62,004 bases of DNA from Actinomycetota bacterium (GTDB lineage Bacteria; Actinomycetota; Actinomycetes; Mycobacteriales; Mycobacteriaceae). The DNA is taken from the NCBI GenBank assembly GCA_018268465.1, contig JAFDWN010000052.1:1-62004 (forward strand), read 5' to 3'. The translations under genes and the position numbers were made by a program. The notes beneath the pieces are model-generated. The model searched no databases. It was not told the DNA's origin and saw only the letters and a program-made list of their open reading frames with translations. How positions within the stretch are numbered: the stretch's first letter is position 1; each line of letters opens with the position of its first letter. Of this stretch, positions 35,536 through 43,338 are shown in pieces.

Positions 35536-35862
35536 TCACCAACTCCAGCCGGCCAGCATTTCCAGGCGGCGGCACCGCTCCTCGCTGAGTTGACCGGCGC
35601 GGCGCTTCTTGCGTTGGTCGCTGACCCATTGGCCAAGCCCGTGACCTGACTCGGTGACGACCTTGCTTCCCGGGGTGGCCGCTCCGTGCTCGGCGCAGTA
35701 CGCCTGCAGTTCGCGAAACCCCCTGTCCCACTGCGCGTCGAAGGTGTTCCAGGCCCAGCCGGGCAGGCTTTCCAGGCGGCCGATGCGGTCGGGGAAGTCC
35801 CGAGCCATCCTCCCAGTCCGGTAGGCCGCACGTTGGTTAGATACCCAGTGCCCCAACGCCAT
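35536..35862 (-). CDS. Mini-protein of helicase-associated (HA) domain repeats
   Basis: The 108-residue product consists of HA-type repeats: LGHWVSNQRAAYRTGRMARD then LESLPGWAWNTFDAQWDRGF, and again LGQWVSDQRKKRRAGQLSEE then LEMLAGWSW. Such repeats usually occur in number at the C-terminus of large helicases. Here they form the whole protein, ending shortly after the second GWxW. The reading frame upstream of the ATG lacks another start before a stop. It may be a free nucleic-acid-binding module or the remnant of a longer gene. Confidence 0.65.
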   Translation of the reverse strand: MALGHWVSNQRAAYRTGRMARDFPDRIGRLESLPGWAWNTFDAQWDRGFRELQAYCAEHGAATPGSKVVTESGHGLGQWVSDQRKKRRAGQLSEERCRRLEMLAGWSW

Positions 35863-35867
35863 GCCGG

Positions 35868-36391
35868 ATGCGGCGCGGTAGCGCCGACCCGCTCTACGGT
35901 GCCGGTCTGGACGCCGTGCACCGTCGCGCCCTGCACAATCTGAACAATTGCGAGCAATGGCTCAGCACACACACCGACGTTATCGACTGGGGCATCTGGG
36001 TTCCCCAGCTGCCTACCGCCGCAATGGCCTGCGGTCACTGGCGCAGTTCACTGCCGACTTCGCCGCCCACCCCGACCGATACTTCACCGCGTCGTTGCCG
36101 GTCATCCCACTTAAGTACGACGCCGTCGACGTCGCGCTGTGCGCGAACTTCCTGTTCGCCTACGCCGACACCTTCGACGCCAGCTTTCACGTCGCCGCGA
36201 TCACCGAGCTGGCCAGAATCGCCCGGTCCGAGGTCCTGATTCACCCCACCAGTGCACGTGACGGCCGGAACCTCGACGACTTCACTGACGCTGTCGACCG
36301 CGGCCTGTCCGCCGCCGGATTGCACACCCAGATTTCCATCGCACCGAGCACTTGGCTTCGCGGAGCATCAACGATGCGGATCAGCACTTGA
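35868..36391 (+). pseudogene. Methyltransferase-like gene with one-base frameshift
   Basis: Two overlapping frames join into one protein. The first, from ATG 35868, reads ADPLYGAGLDAVHRRALHN to THTDVIDWGIW. The second continues GSPAAYRRNGLRSLAQFTAD through VDVALCANFLFAYADTFDAS to LARIARSEVLIHP. The second part resembles the C-terminal half of class I SAM methyltransferases. Adding one G to the GGG run near 35998-36000 restores a single frame (DWGIWGSPAAYRR). The glycine-rich SAM-binding motif is not seen, so the gene may also be 5'-truncated. A sequencing error is the main alternative. Confidence 0.6.
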
Positions 36392-36434
36392 CACCATCAT
36401 TGAGAGTCTCGCACGGCCAGGCTCAGGGTGGTGC

Positions 36435-36770
36435 TCACCGCGCCGGCGATTGCCAGCTTTCCGACCAGTCCCATAGGGGTGCGAGGGCGGTGCCGAGTGC
36501 GTGTCCGGTGACGGTGAGTTCCCAGGCGCCCGTATCGGACTTGGCGGTGACATTGGCGGCGGAGAGTTGTTGAAGTCGCTCGGCGAGCATGCTGGACGAA
36601 CAATTTCCCATTCGGCGGCGTAGTTCGAGGAATCCCAGTGGGCCGGGTTCGAGTTCCCACACGATGCGCAAGACCCAGCGCTGACCCAGTAAATCCATCG
36701 CCGCCAGCACGGGGGCGTTTGCAGGGTCGTCGGCGCGCTGGATGAACTCGGGACCGCTTGCGCTTCTCAT
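36435..36770 (-). CDS. HxlR-family winged-helix regulator
   Basis: The product has 111 residues with the HxlR pattern: DLLGQRWVLRIVWELEPGPLGFLELRRRMGNCSSSMLAERLQQL then the wing and LTVTGHALGTALAPLWDWSE. The usual Cys/Pro start of redox HxlR members is not obvious. It is divergent from the SDR gene at 36821 with a perfect inverted repeat between them, the standard arrangement for a repressor controlling itself and its neighbour. The ligand is unknown. Confidence 0.9.
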   Translation of the reverse strand: MRSASGPEFIQRADDPANAPVLAAMDLLGQRWVLRIVWELEPGPLGFLELRRRMGNCSSSMLAERLQQLSAANVTAKSDTGAWELTVTGHALGTALAPLWDWSESWQSPAR

Positions 36771-36796
36771 TTAGAAGCAGCATAGTTGCTTCTAAA
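36770..36796. promoter_or_regulatory. Probable HxlR operator
   Basis: A perfect 10-bp inverted repeat TTTAGAAGCA / TGCTTCTAAA with a 7-base spacer lies in the 50-base gap between hxlR and the SDR gene. It is conspicuously AT-rich for this DNA and touches the hxlR start codon. Confidence 0.7.
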
Positions 36797-36820
36797 TCAG
36801 AAGTATTTGCAGGAGGTTGC

Positions 36821-37582
36821 ATGCCCTCGGTACGTGATACAAAACGCCCGGTCGCGCTCGTGACGGGTGCCTCGCGTGGCATCGGCGCCGAAGTTGCAGT
36901 TCAGCTCGGCGCGTTGGGCTATCACGTCGTCGTCAACTTCCGTGAGAAAGCCAAACGGGCCAATGCGGTCGTCGAGGCGGTGCGGGCCGCCGGAGGTTCA
37001 GCGTCGAGCGTGCGAGCCGACCTCGTCGACAAGGCTGCTGTGCTGGCCATGTTCGAGGTGATTAAGACGCGATTTGGCTGCTTAGATGCGTTGGTACTCA
37101 ATGCATCCGGCGGTTTGGAGTGGGGTGCCGATCCAAGTTATGCACAGCGGCTGAACTGCGACGCCCAGGTGCGCCTGGCGCACCTGGCGTTGCCGCTGAT
37201 GCCGAAGCGCGGGCGTCTTGTCTTTATTACTAGTCACCAGGCTCATTTCCACGGCGTGAAGCCTGTGCCCGCCGATTACGTGCCTATCGCCGTGAGTAAG
37301 CGCGCCGGAGAAGACGCCCTGCGCGGTATGCGCCCCCTCCTTGCCAAGCACGGGATCGAACTGGTCGTGGTATCAGGCGACATGATTGACGGCACAATCA
37401 TCGTCCGACTACTCGAACGCCGTGATCCCACAGCGGTGATCGCTCGCCGGGAGGCAGCAGGCGGACTACCGACAGTCATTGAATTCGCACACGCGGTCAC
37501 ACGGGCGGTCAACGAACCCTCGCCCGGCGAGACCATCTATGTCGGAGGCTACGACTACCTGTCTGCATCCCACCTCGACTAA
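36821..37582 (+). CDS. Short-chain dehydrogenase/reductase
   Basis: From the ATG at 36821 (AGGAGG just upstream) it encodes 253 residues with a Rossmann fold: TGASRGIG at the NAD(P) site, LVLNASGG as the NNAG equivalent and VFITSHQ for the catalytic Ser strand. The catalytic Tyr-x3-Lys is altered: the lysine is in YVPIAVSKRAGE, where the residue four before Lys is Ile. The enzyme may therefore be weak, atypical or use another residue. It is controlled together with hxlR, so it is probably part of a small detoxification response. Confidence 0.88.
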   Translation: MPSVRDTKRPVALVTGASRGIGAEVAVQLGALGYHVVVNFREKAKRANAVVEAVRAAGGSASSVRADLVDKAAVLAMFEVIKTRFGCLDALVLNASGGLEWGADPSYAQRLNCDAQVRLAHLALPLMPKRGRLVFITSHQAHFHGVKPVPADYVPIAVSKRAGEDALRGMRPLLAKHGIELVVVSGDMIDGTIIVRLLERRDPTAVIARREAAGGLPTVIEFAHAVTRAVNEPSPGETIYVGGYDYLSASHLD

Positions 37583-37707
37583 GCCGCTTTCTTCCCGAAC
37601 AACATCACAACGGTTCCGTCTTACATCTAGAGATTCGAGGCTGGTCACCTCCTGTCTCGGCGGAAAAGTTGTTGAAGGCTGCCCGCGCGTGCTGTCACGA
37701 TCGGCCC

Positions 37708-38292
37708 ATGCCAGTCCACGAGTCGCTTCATGTCAGGCCGGCGGTAGCCGAGGACTCGATGGCTGTTGCGCAGGCCCACGTCCGGTCGTGGCAAGTGGGC
37801 TACCGCGGACTGCTTCCGATCGGATATCTGGACACGTTGCGGCCTGAAGACAGGGCTAGCCGGTATGGGTTCGACAAGATGAACCCAAATGGCCCCTTTA
37901 CGCAGGTCGCCATCGACCGGGGGACGGTCTGCGGGCACGTGACGACGGGACGGTGCCGGGACAGCGATCTGCAAGGCGGTGGGGAAATCTGGGCGCTCTA
38001 TGTCGATCCAGAAAGGTGGGGCTTCGGAATAGGGCGCTGCCTGATCACCGCTGGTTGCGCACAATTGACGAGCCAGGGCTATGACACAGCCTCGCTGTGG
38101 GTGCTGTCGGGTAACGATCGCGCTCGACGCTTCTACGAACGTGCCGGGTGGCACTGCGACGGCGCCGAGCGAACCGACTCAATTGGCGACCACGCCGTCC
38201 ACGAAGTCCGCTATCAGCGGGTGCTCCAAACCTCTCCGTCTCAAATCTACTTAGTTCCGAACCACCGCTGGTGTCCTCGCGACGCCCTGTAA
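37708..38292 (+). CDS. GNAT-family acetyltransferase
   Basis: From the ATG at 37708 the protein has 194 residues. The GNAT core is clear: RPAVAEDSMAVAQAHVRSWQ at the start, EIWALYVDPERWGFGIGRCL as motif A for acetyl-CoA (Q/RxxGxG/A variant GFGIGR), and LWVLSGNDRARRFYERAGWH as motif B. The last ~20 residues after VRYQRVL look unlike family members, which may mark the left boundary of the following IS110 insertion. The substrate is unknown. Confidence 0.85.
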   Translation: MPVHESLHVRPAVAEDSMAVAQAHVRSWQVGYRGLLPIGYLDTLRPEDRASRYGFDKMNPNGPFTQVAIDRGTVCGHVTTGRCRDSDLQGGGEIWALYVDPERWGFGIGRCLITAGCAQLTSQGYDTASLWVLSGNDRARRFYERAGWHCDGAERTDSIGDHAVHEVRYQRVLQTSPSQIYLVPNHRWCPRDAL

Positions 38293-38674
38293 CCAATCCG
38301 GTTGCGGAGGCCTCCAATGAGACCGGCGTCATGACGGTGCTGGTGGTGGTTCCCCTTGCGGCCCGGCCGTTGGCAAACGCCTATCTCGTTTCCGGACCAG
38401 GAGTCCTTTCTCTAGACCGTGCGTGTCGCGGCGGGGTCGCAAGGGATGCGTTCGGTGGGATTGGCCGCGTGGTTCTTGCCCGCCCGCACGGGTTCAACGC
38501 CTCAACGTTCTCGAGCCGAGAGCTCTGTCATAGGGCGGCGCCGTGCGGGTTCGCTGGGATCGCGAACAGCTCATCGGAGGGAAGGCCATCGAGCCTCGTA
38601 AGTAGAGCGCTGCGCGTCCCAATTCGGGTTGGTGAACCACACGCAATCCGGCAACGACAGGAGGAAACGACACG
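38293..38674 (+). ncRNA. IS110 left non-coding region, possible bridge RNA
   Basis: This is a 382-base stretch without a convincing gene, directly before the IS110-family recombinase. In the IS110 group the left non-coding end encodes the bridge RNA that pairs with target and donor DNA. Local inverted repeats such as CTCGAGCCGAGAG near 38510 are compatible with a structured RNA. The element boundary and the RNA ends cannot be fixed from this sequence alone. Confidence 0.35.
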
Positions 38675-39907
38675 ATGAAGCTCTTCTGCGGCATCGACTG
38701 GGCGGAAGCCCACCACGACGTCGCCATCGTCGACGAGAACGGCCAACTGGTGGCCAAGAAGCGCATCGCCGATGACCCCACCGGCCTGGCCCAGTTGGTC
38801 GAACTGTTCGCCGGCGTCGGCGATAGCGCCGCGGATCCGATTCCGGTGGCCATCGAGACACCGCGCGGTCTGTTGGTGGCCTCGTTGCGGGCAACCGGTC
38901 GGGCCATCTTTTCGATCAACCCGCTGGCGGTCGCCCGCTACCGGGAACGGCACTCGGTGGCACGGGCGAAGTCAGATCACGCCGATGCGATGACCCTGGC
39001 CAACATTCTTCGTGTGGACGCTCACCTGCACCGGCGGCTGCCCGCCGATAGCGAACTATGCCAGGCCATCGCAGTCCTGGCACGTGCTCATCAGGATGCC
39101 ACATGGCGACGGATCAAGGCGCACAATGAATTACGATCGATGCTGCGCGAGTTCTTCCCGACCTTCTTGGCCACGTTCACCAAACGATTCCCACTCGGTA
39201 TCGCCAGCCCCGAAGCCCGTGCCGTCTTGGCCATCGCACCCACCCCCGCGGCGGCGGCCAAACTGACCGTCAGCAGGGTCGCCGCGGCGCTACGCCGGGC
39301 CGGCCGCAGCCGTGGTATCGATCAGGCAGCCGCCGAGATCAAGGCAGCCCTGCGCGTGCCTCAGATGCGTCACCTTGCTCAAGTTGAGGCCGCAATGGGG
39401 AAGCAGACGTCGGCGTTGCTAGCAGCGCTGAACACCGCGTGCGTCAGCGTCGATGAACTCGGCCAGGCCTCTGCCGAGCTCTTCGAACGCCATCCGGACT
39501 ACGCGATCATTACCAGTTTCCCCGGTCTGGGCGACTCGACCGGCGCCCGCGTGCTCGCCGAAATCGGCGATGACCGCCGCCGATTCATCGATGCCCGTGC
39601 GCTGAAGGCCTACGCCGGGTCCGCGCCCATCACCCGAGCCTCCGGAAAATCCGTTTCGATCACCCGCCGCCACATCAAGAACGACCGATTGGCCGCCGCG
39701 GGATGGATCTGGGCATTCGGCGCCGCTACCCACTGCAGACCTGCTGGCGAGCACTACCGCCGTCGACGGGAACTCGGCGACCGGCACGCTGCCGCGCAGC
39801 GGAACCTCTTCAACAGACTCCTGGGCCAGCTCTACCACTGTCTGCAAGTCGGGCAGACGTTCAACGAGTCCAAGGCGTTCCGACCCAGTGTCGCCGCCGC
39901 AGCGTGA
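38675..39907 (+). CDS. IS110-family recombinase (DEDD transposase)
   Basis: The full-length, 410-residue IS110-type protein has an N-terminal RuvC-like DEDD domain with Asp8 (CGIDWAE), Glu61 (VAIETPRG), Asp101 and Asp104 (KSDHADAMTLA). Its C-terminal Tnp20 domain carries the conserved Ser motif GSAPITRASGKS (about 315-326). All catalytic residues are present, so it looks active. The ribosome site ACAGGAGGAAACG is strong. The gene lies only 65 bases before the interrupted dapD. IS110 elements lack terminal inverted repeats, so the ends are not marked here. Confidence 0.95.
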   Translation: MKLFCGIDWAEAHHDVAIVDENGQLVAKKRIADDPTGLAQLVELFAGVGDSAADPIPVAIETPRGLLVASLRATGRAIFSINPLAVARYRERHSVARAKSDHADAMTLANILRVDAHLHRRLPADSELCQAIAVLARAHQDATWRRIKAHNELRSMLREFFPTFLATFTKRFPLGIASPEARAVLAIAPTPAAAAKLTVSRVAAALRRAGRSRGIDQAAAEIKAALRVPQMRHLAQVEAAMGKQTSALLAALNTACVSVDELGQASAELFERHPDYAIITSFPGLGDSTGARVLAEIGDDRRRFIDARALKAYAGSAPITRASGKSVSITRRHIKNDRLAAAGWIWAFGAATHCRPAGEHYRRRRELGDRHAAAQRNLFNRLLGQLYHCLQVGQTFNESKAFRPSVAAAA

Positions 39908-39972
39908 TTACCGTTGTCACGCGGGCAGGATCCGGTTGACGAGCTGATTCGACAGTCGTCCCGGTCGTTAAT

Positions 39973-40166
39973 ATGGCAGCGGTGACCGAGTTGCAGCACC
40001 AGATCGAGGACCTCTGGGACCACCGCAATTCTCTGGAAGCCGCTGACGGTGCGGCGATCTCCACGGTTCGCGAAGCGGTCGACTTGCTCGATCGCGGGGA
40101 AGCGCGCGTCGCCGAGATCTGCGACGACGGCACCGTCGTCGTGCACGAGTGGCTAAAAAAGGCCAT
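39973..40166 (+). pseudogene. dapD: dapD 5' part, interrupted by 21-kb insertion
   Basis: Codons 1-64 and two further bases encode the N-terminal helical domain of tetrahydrodipicolinate N-succinyltransferase. TELQHQIEDLWDHRNSLEA and REAVDLLDRGEARVAEICDD, then VVVHEWLKKAI, match the E. coli type ([20 protein letters not shown]). The reading frame then runs into the inserted DNA. The rest of the gene is at 61279-61918 and joins in frame once the insert and one GCCAT copy are removed. DapD acts in lysine/diaminopimelate synthesis. Mycobacterial chromosomes carry a more distant DapD type, so this copy was probably acquired. Confidence 0.9.
40162..40166. repeat. Target-site duplication GCCAT, left copy
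   Basis: GCCAT stands immediately before TGTCG at the left end of the insertion. The same five bases follow CGACA at the right end (61274-61278). In the uninterrupted dapD only one copy fits the reading frame. Confidence 0.88.
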
Positions 40167-40447
40167 TGTCGCTTTACAGACAAACGCTGCTGCGCCGCGT
40201 CGGGGACCTGCAGTGCGGCGATCATGTGAAATGCGCTCGGGCCCGCTTTTTGCAGTTGTTCACGGTCGCGTTGTTGCCTGCATTGCGTCGAGACATCGAA
40301 AAGGTTACCGATTGGAGCTTGTGAGTCCGGGGCCATGCGCTGTACGAGCGGACCCGAGGCGGCAGTCCGATGCACGCGTGGGCGGGCCGCGTCGGGTGGG
40401 GCATTGCCGCCCATCGCGGGCCGCGACCTTCTGCGCCGATCACGTTC
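40167..40447. other. Left end of the insertion: inverted end and subterminal repeat
   Basis: The terminal TGTCGCTTTACAG is followed at 40248-40258 by TTTTGCAGTTG, an exact copy in the same orientation of the sequence next to the right terminus (reverse complement of 61258-61268). Repeated subterminal sites of this kind serve as transposase binding sites in Tn7/Tn5053-type elements. No gene is seen between here and 40447. Confidence 0.6.
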
Positions 40448-41221
40448 CTAGATGTACATGCCGCCGTTGACGCCGATCACCTGTCCGGTGATGTAGGAGC
40501 CGCCGTCGGAGCAGAGGAAGGCGACAGTAGCGGCGATGTCGTCGGGAGTGCCGTTGCGTCGCAACGGGACCATGGTGGCTAGGATGTCGAGATCTGGCAC
40601 GGTGCCGACCTTCACGCCGGCGTGTGCCATCGGGGTGTCGACGACAGACTGAGGTATGGTGTTGACCGTAATGCCCTGGGGCGCAAGTTCATACGCCAGG
40701 GCCTTGGTCAACGCGATCACTCCGCCTTTGGATGCGACGTAGTGGGCGCGTTCCGGCGCGCCGGATTGAGCGCTGGAGGATGAGATGGTGACAATGCGTC
40801 CCCAGCCGGCGGTTTGCATATCCGGTACTGCGGCCTGGATGCAGGTGAAGGTGCCGGTCAGGTTGACCGCGATCAGCCGGTCCCACTGCTCGGGGGTGAT
40901 GTCGGTGACGGGCACCGGAACGCCCACGTCGATACCGGCGCTGGTGACCACGATGGTGATAGCGCCGAGCTCGGCGCGAACGCGGGCGATGGCCTCATGC
41001 ACCGATTGCCGGTCGGTCACGTCGACTTCGATGCCGATGACCTGAGCGCCGCCGGAGCGAAGCTCGGCTGCGACGCCACGTACCAGGTCGCCTTGACGGT
41101 CCAGCAGGGCGACCGCGTGTCCGGCCTTGGCCAGGTGCGCTGCCACTGCGGGGCCGATTCCTGAGGCGCCGCCGGTGACGACGGCAACGCGGGGTATGGC
41201 GGGGTCGAGCTCCTGGCTCAT
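40448..41221 (-). CDS. Short-chain dehydrogenase/reductase (classical, FabG-like)
   Basis: Starting at the ATG at 41221 behind AGGAG, the product has 257 residues: TGGASGIG cofactor loop, VTSAGID, catalytic Ser in TISSSSAQ, Tyr-x3-Lys in HYVASKGG, and an ending ITGQVIGVNGGMY as in FabG-like oxidoreductases. It is transcribed in line with the tetR gene, which lies upstream of it on the same strand, and a palindromic operator lies in front of it. It is close in pattern to the SDR at 44401, so the two may act on related alcohols or ketones of one pathway. Confidence 0.92.
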   Translation of the reverse strand: MSQELDPAIPRVAVVTGGASGIGPAVAAHLAKAGHAVALLDRQGDLVRGVAAELRSGGAQVIGIEVDVTDRQSVHEAIARVRAELGAITIVVTSAGIDVGVPVPVTDITPEQWDRLIAVNLTGTFTCIQAAVPDMQTAGWGRIVTISSSSAQSGAPERAHYVASKGGVIALTKALAYELAPQGITVNTIPQSVVDTPMAHAGVKVGTVPDLDILATMVPLRRNGTPDDIAATVAFLCSDGGSYITGQVIGVNGGMYI

Positions 41222-41313
41222 CGATTTGCTCCTGAGGATGGGGTCCGCTGCGTTCAAGGCGGCGAGCGTGCCCTCGCGACGGTCGGCACATGTCGGCCGC
41301 TCCGAAACGATAT

Positions 41314-41331
41314 GTTAGGCGACCGCCTAAC
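41314..41331. promoter_or_regulatory. Palindromic operator, copy 1
   Basis: GTTAGGCG-AC-CGCCTAAC is a perfect 8+2+8 palindrome at the end of tetR and upstream of the SDR gene at 40448. Its core TTAGGCGnnnGCCTAA recurs at 42012-42027. Confidence 0.72.
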
Positions 41332-41911
41332 GCAATGGTGTCTCGAGCTGTCCCAGATATTTGTGGACGAGGTCGATGGTCTGCTGATGGCCGGTGGTGA
41401 TGCCGAGGCCGGTTTCGATGACCAGCAACCGCCCGATGGCCGCGATGAGCACAGAGATGACTTCAGCCGGCAGCGGTTGATCGGCGTGGTGATCGCGCAG
41501 GATGTAGGTCAGCGCGGCGACCTGGGCCTCGCGGAAGGCTTGGGCGCCGGCGGCCAGTTCGGTGCGGATCTCCTTGCGGTGGTTTCCGAGGGCCATGAAT
41601 TCCATGATGAGCTGGACGCCCCGTGGATCTGTTGTCATGTCCCAGAGTGCGTGCAGGGGCTTGTCCGTGGTCAGGGCGCGGCGCTGCACATCGAGGCTGG
41701 TTTGCGTGCCGCGTTTGAGGACGGCGAGGTAGAGGTCGTCCATCGTGGGGAAGTAGTAGTACACGACTGCGCGTTGGACGCCGACCTTCTCTGCGACGCG
41801 GCGCGAGGTGGCGGCGGCATAACCCTCGTCGAGCATGATCTCTGCGCATGCGTCCAGCAGCTTCTCGCGGGTGCCGGTGTCGCGCTTGCCGGTGCGGTTC
41901 GGTGTGGCCAT
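41327..41911 (-). CDS. TetR-family transcriptional regulator
   Basis: From the ATG at 41911 it encodes 194 residues. The N-terminal HTH is clear: TREKLLDACAEIMLDEGYAA, then TSRRVAEKVGVQRAVVYYYF, LYLAVLKR. The C-terminal ligand domain is of the KstR-like size. Longer in-frame starts upstream (up to 42007) would cover the operator at 42012, so the shorter form is preferred. It is divergent from the P450 operon and precedes the SDR gene, and both promoters carry the same palindrome, the expected pattern for a repressor released by a pathway compound. Confidence 0.9.
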   Translation of the reverse strand: MATPNRTGKRDTGTREKLLDACAEIMLDEGYAAATSRRVAEKVGVQRAVVYYYFPTMDDLYLAVLKRGTQTSLDVQRRALTTDKPLHALWDMTTDPRGVQLIMEFMALGNHRKEIRTELAAGAQAFREAQVAALTYILRDHHADQPLPAEVISVLIAAIGRLLVIETGLGITTGHQQTIDLVHKYLGQLETPLR

Positions 41912-42011
41912 TGTGTCGTCCGTCCTTAGCGCCGGTGGTGGCGCCATGTTGTTCATCCGCCGGTCTTGACCGTCGCCGTGACGGGTGCTAAGCATATGCC
42001 AGCTCATTTCG

Positions 42012-42027
42012 CTAGGCGAGTGCCTAA
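42012..42027. promoter_or_regulatory. Palindromic operator, copy 2
   Basis: CTAGGCGAGTGCCTAA matches the copy at 41315-41330 (TTAGGCGACCGCCTAA) at 13 of 16 positions and keeps the half-sites. It lies 42 bases before the P450 ATG, in the gap between tetR and the P450 operon. Confidence 0.68.
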
Positions 42028-42069
42028 TAAAAGCTGCGAGCTGTCACAGTCGCACGGCGTGGAGGTGTC

Positions 42070-43338
42070 ATGACGAACAGCGTGGACAAGGTGGACATCT
42101 TCACCAGCGAAGAGGTCATCAACGATCCGTATCCCTACTTCGACGAGCTGCGGTCCCGTTGTCCGATCCACGAGATCGCGCAGCCGGGCGTGTTGGCGGT
42201 CACCGGATACGACGAAGCGGTCGCGGTGTACCGCAACGATGCAGCGTTCTCGTCGTGCAATGCGATGGGCGGACCGTTTCCCCCGTTCCCGGTGGAGCCG
42301 GGCACCGACGACATCACCGATGCCGTGCAGGCCAACCGTGAGCATTGGGTGTTCCACGAATTCATGGTCACCAAGGATGGCGCCGACCACGATGCCGAGC
42401 GGAGTCTGTTGCGCCGCTTGATGACTCCGAAACGATTGAAGGAGAACGAGGACCAGATGGCGGGCATGGCGGATGCCTGCATTGACGCATTTATCGGCGC
42501 CGGCGGCTTCGAGGTGGTCCAGGATTACGGAAAGCCGTTCACCACCATGGTGATTGCCGATCTGCTCGGTGTGCCCGCTGAAGACCGCGACCACTTCCGC
42601 AAGATCTTCACCGGACAACACGTGGCGACGTTGGGCGGGGATTCGCCGTTGCCGGAGAACCCGTTGGAGTACATGTACGAGACATTCGGTGGCTATATCG
42701 AGGAACGGCGCCGGCAGCCGCGCGAGGATGTTCTGACCGCGCTGGCGACGTCGACCTACCCCGACGGGACGCTGCCCGACACGGAATCGATTGTGCGATT
42801 GGCCACCTTCCTGTTCGGTGCCGGGCAGGACACTTCTGCGCGGCTGATGGCATCGTCGTTGCGGTTCCTGGCCGACGATCAGGATCTACAGGCGGCGCTG
42901 CGCGCCGACCGCGGCAGAATCCCTGAGTTCATCGAGGAGGTGTTGCGGTTGGAAAGCCCCACCATGAGCGACTTCCGGATGACCCAGAAAACGACCTGTG
43001 TGGGTGGCGTGGACATTCCCGCGGGGACCACGATCATGTTGCATCCCGGAGCCTCCAACCGTGATCCCCGCAAGTTCCCCGAGCCCGACCGGTTCCGGTG
43101 GGACCGCGAAAACGTCCGCGAGCACATCGCTTTCGGCCGAGGTGTGCATTCCTGCCCCGGCGGACCACTGGCCCGGGCCGAAGGACGGGTGACCATCGAA
43201 CGCTTCCTGGACCGCACCACCACCCTGACCCTGTCCGAGGAACATCACGGCCCCGTGGGCGCCCGGACGTTCCGCCACGATCCGACCTACATCATTCGCG
43301 GACTGACGGATCTGCATCTGCGGTTCACCGCAGCATGA
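42070..43338 (+). CDS. Cytochrome P450, first gene of an oxidative operon
   Basis: The 422-residue P450 has the I-helix oxygen-activation motif GAGQDTS, the ExxR motif EEVLRLESP and the heme loop FGRGVHSCPGG with Cys362 as iron ligand. AGQDT in place of AGxDTT is a mild variation. It starts at ATG 42070 behind GGAGG and its stop overlaps a ferredoxin gene, so it has a dedicated electron donor. The operon (P450, ferredoxin, TauD-like dioxygenase, SDR, CMD-like protein, LLM oxidoreductase) is tightly packed, with overlaps or gaps of only a few bases. The substrate is unknown. Confidence 0.95.
   Translation: MTNSVDKVDIFTSEEVINDPYPYFDELRSRCPIHEIAQPGVLAVTGYDEAVAVYRNDAAFSSCNAMGGPFPPFPVEPGTDDITDAVQANREHWVFHEFMVTKDGADHDAERSLLRRLMTPKRLKENEDQMAGMADACIDAFIGAGGFEVVQDYGKPFTTMVIADLLGVPAEDRDHFRKIFTGQHVATLGGDSPLPENPLEYMYETFGGYIEERRRQPREDVLTALATSTYPDGTLPDTESIVRLATFLFGAGQDTSARLMASSLRFLADDQDLQAALRADRGRIPEFIEEVLRLESPTMSDFRMTQKTTCVGGVDIPAGTTIMLHPGASNRDPRKFPEPDRFRWDRENVREHIAFGRGVHSCPGGPLARAEGRVTIERFLDRTTTLTLSEEHHGPVGARTFRHDPTYIIRGLTDLHLRFTAA

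Noticed and set aside
38148-38678. 176-residue gene before IS110
   Set aside because: It overlaps the acetyltransferase in another frame and then crosses the IS110 non-coding end; composition is not protein-like.
39973-40470. A single 165-residue gene
   Set aside because: Only the first 64 codons are dapD; the rest is translation of the transposon end and has no coding character.
41312-41929. Plus-strand gene opposite tetR
   Set aside because: The minus strand carries a textbook TetR HTH, and the opposite frame is its shadow.
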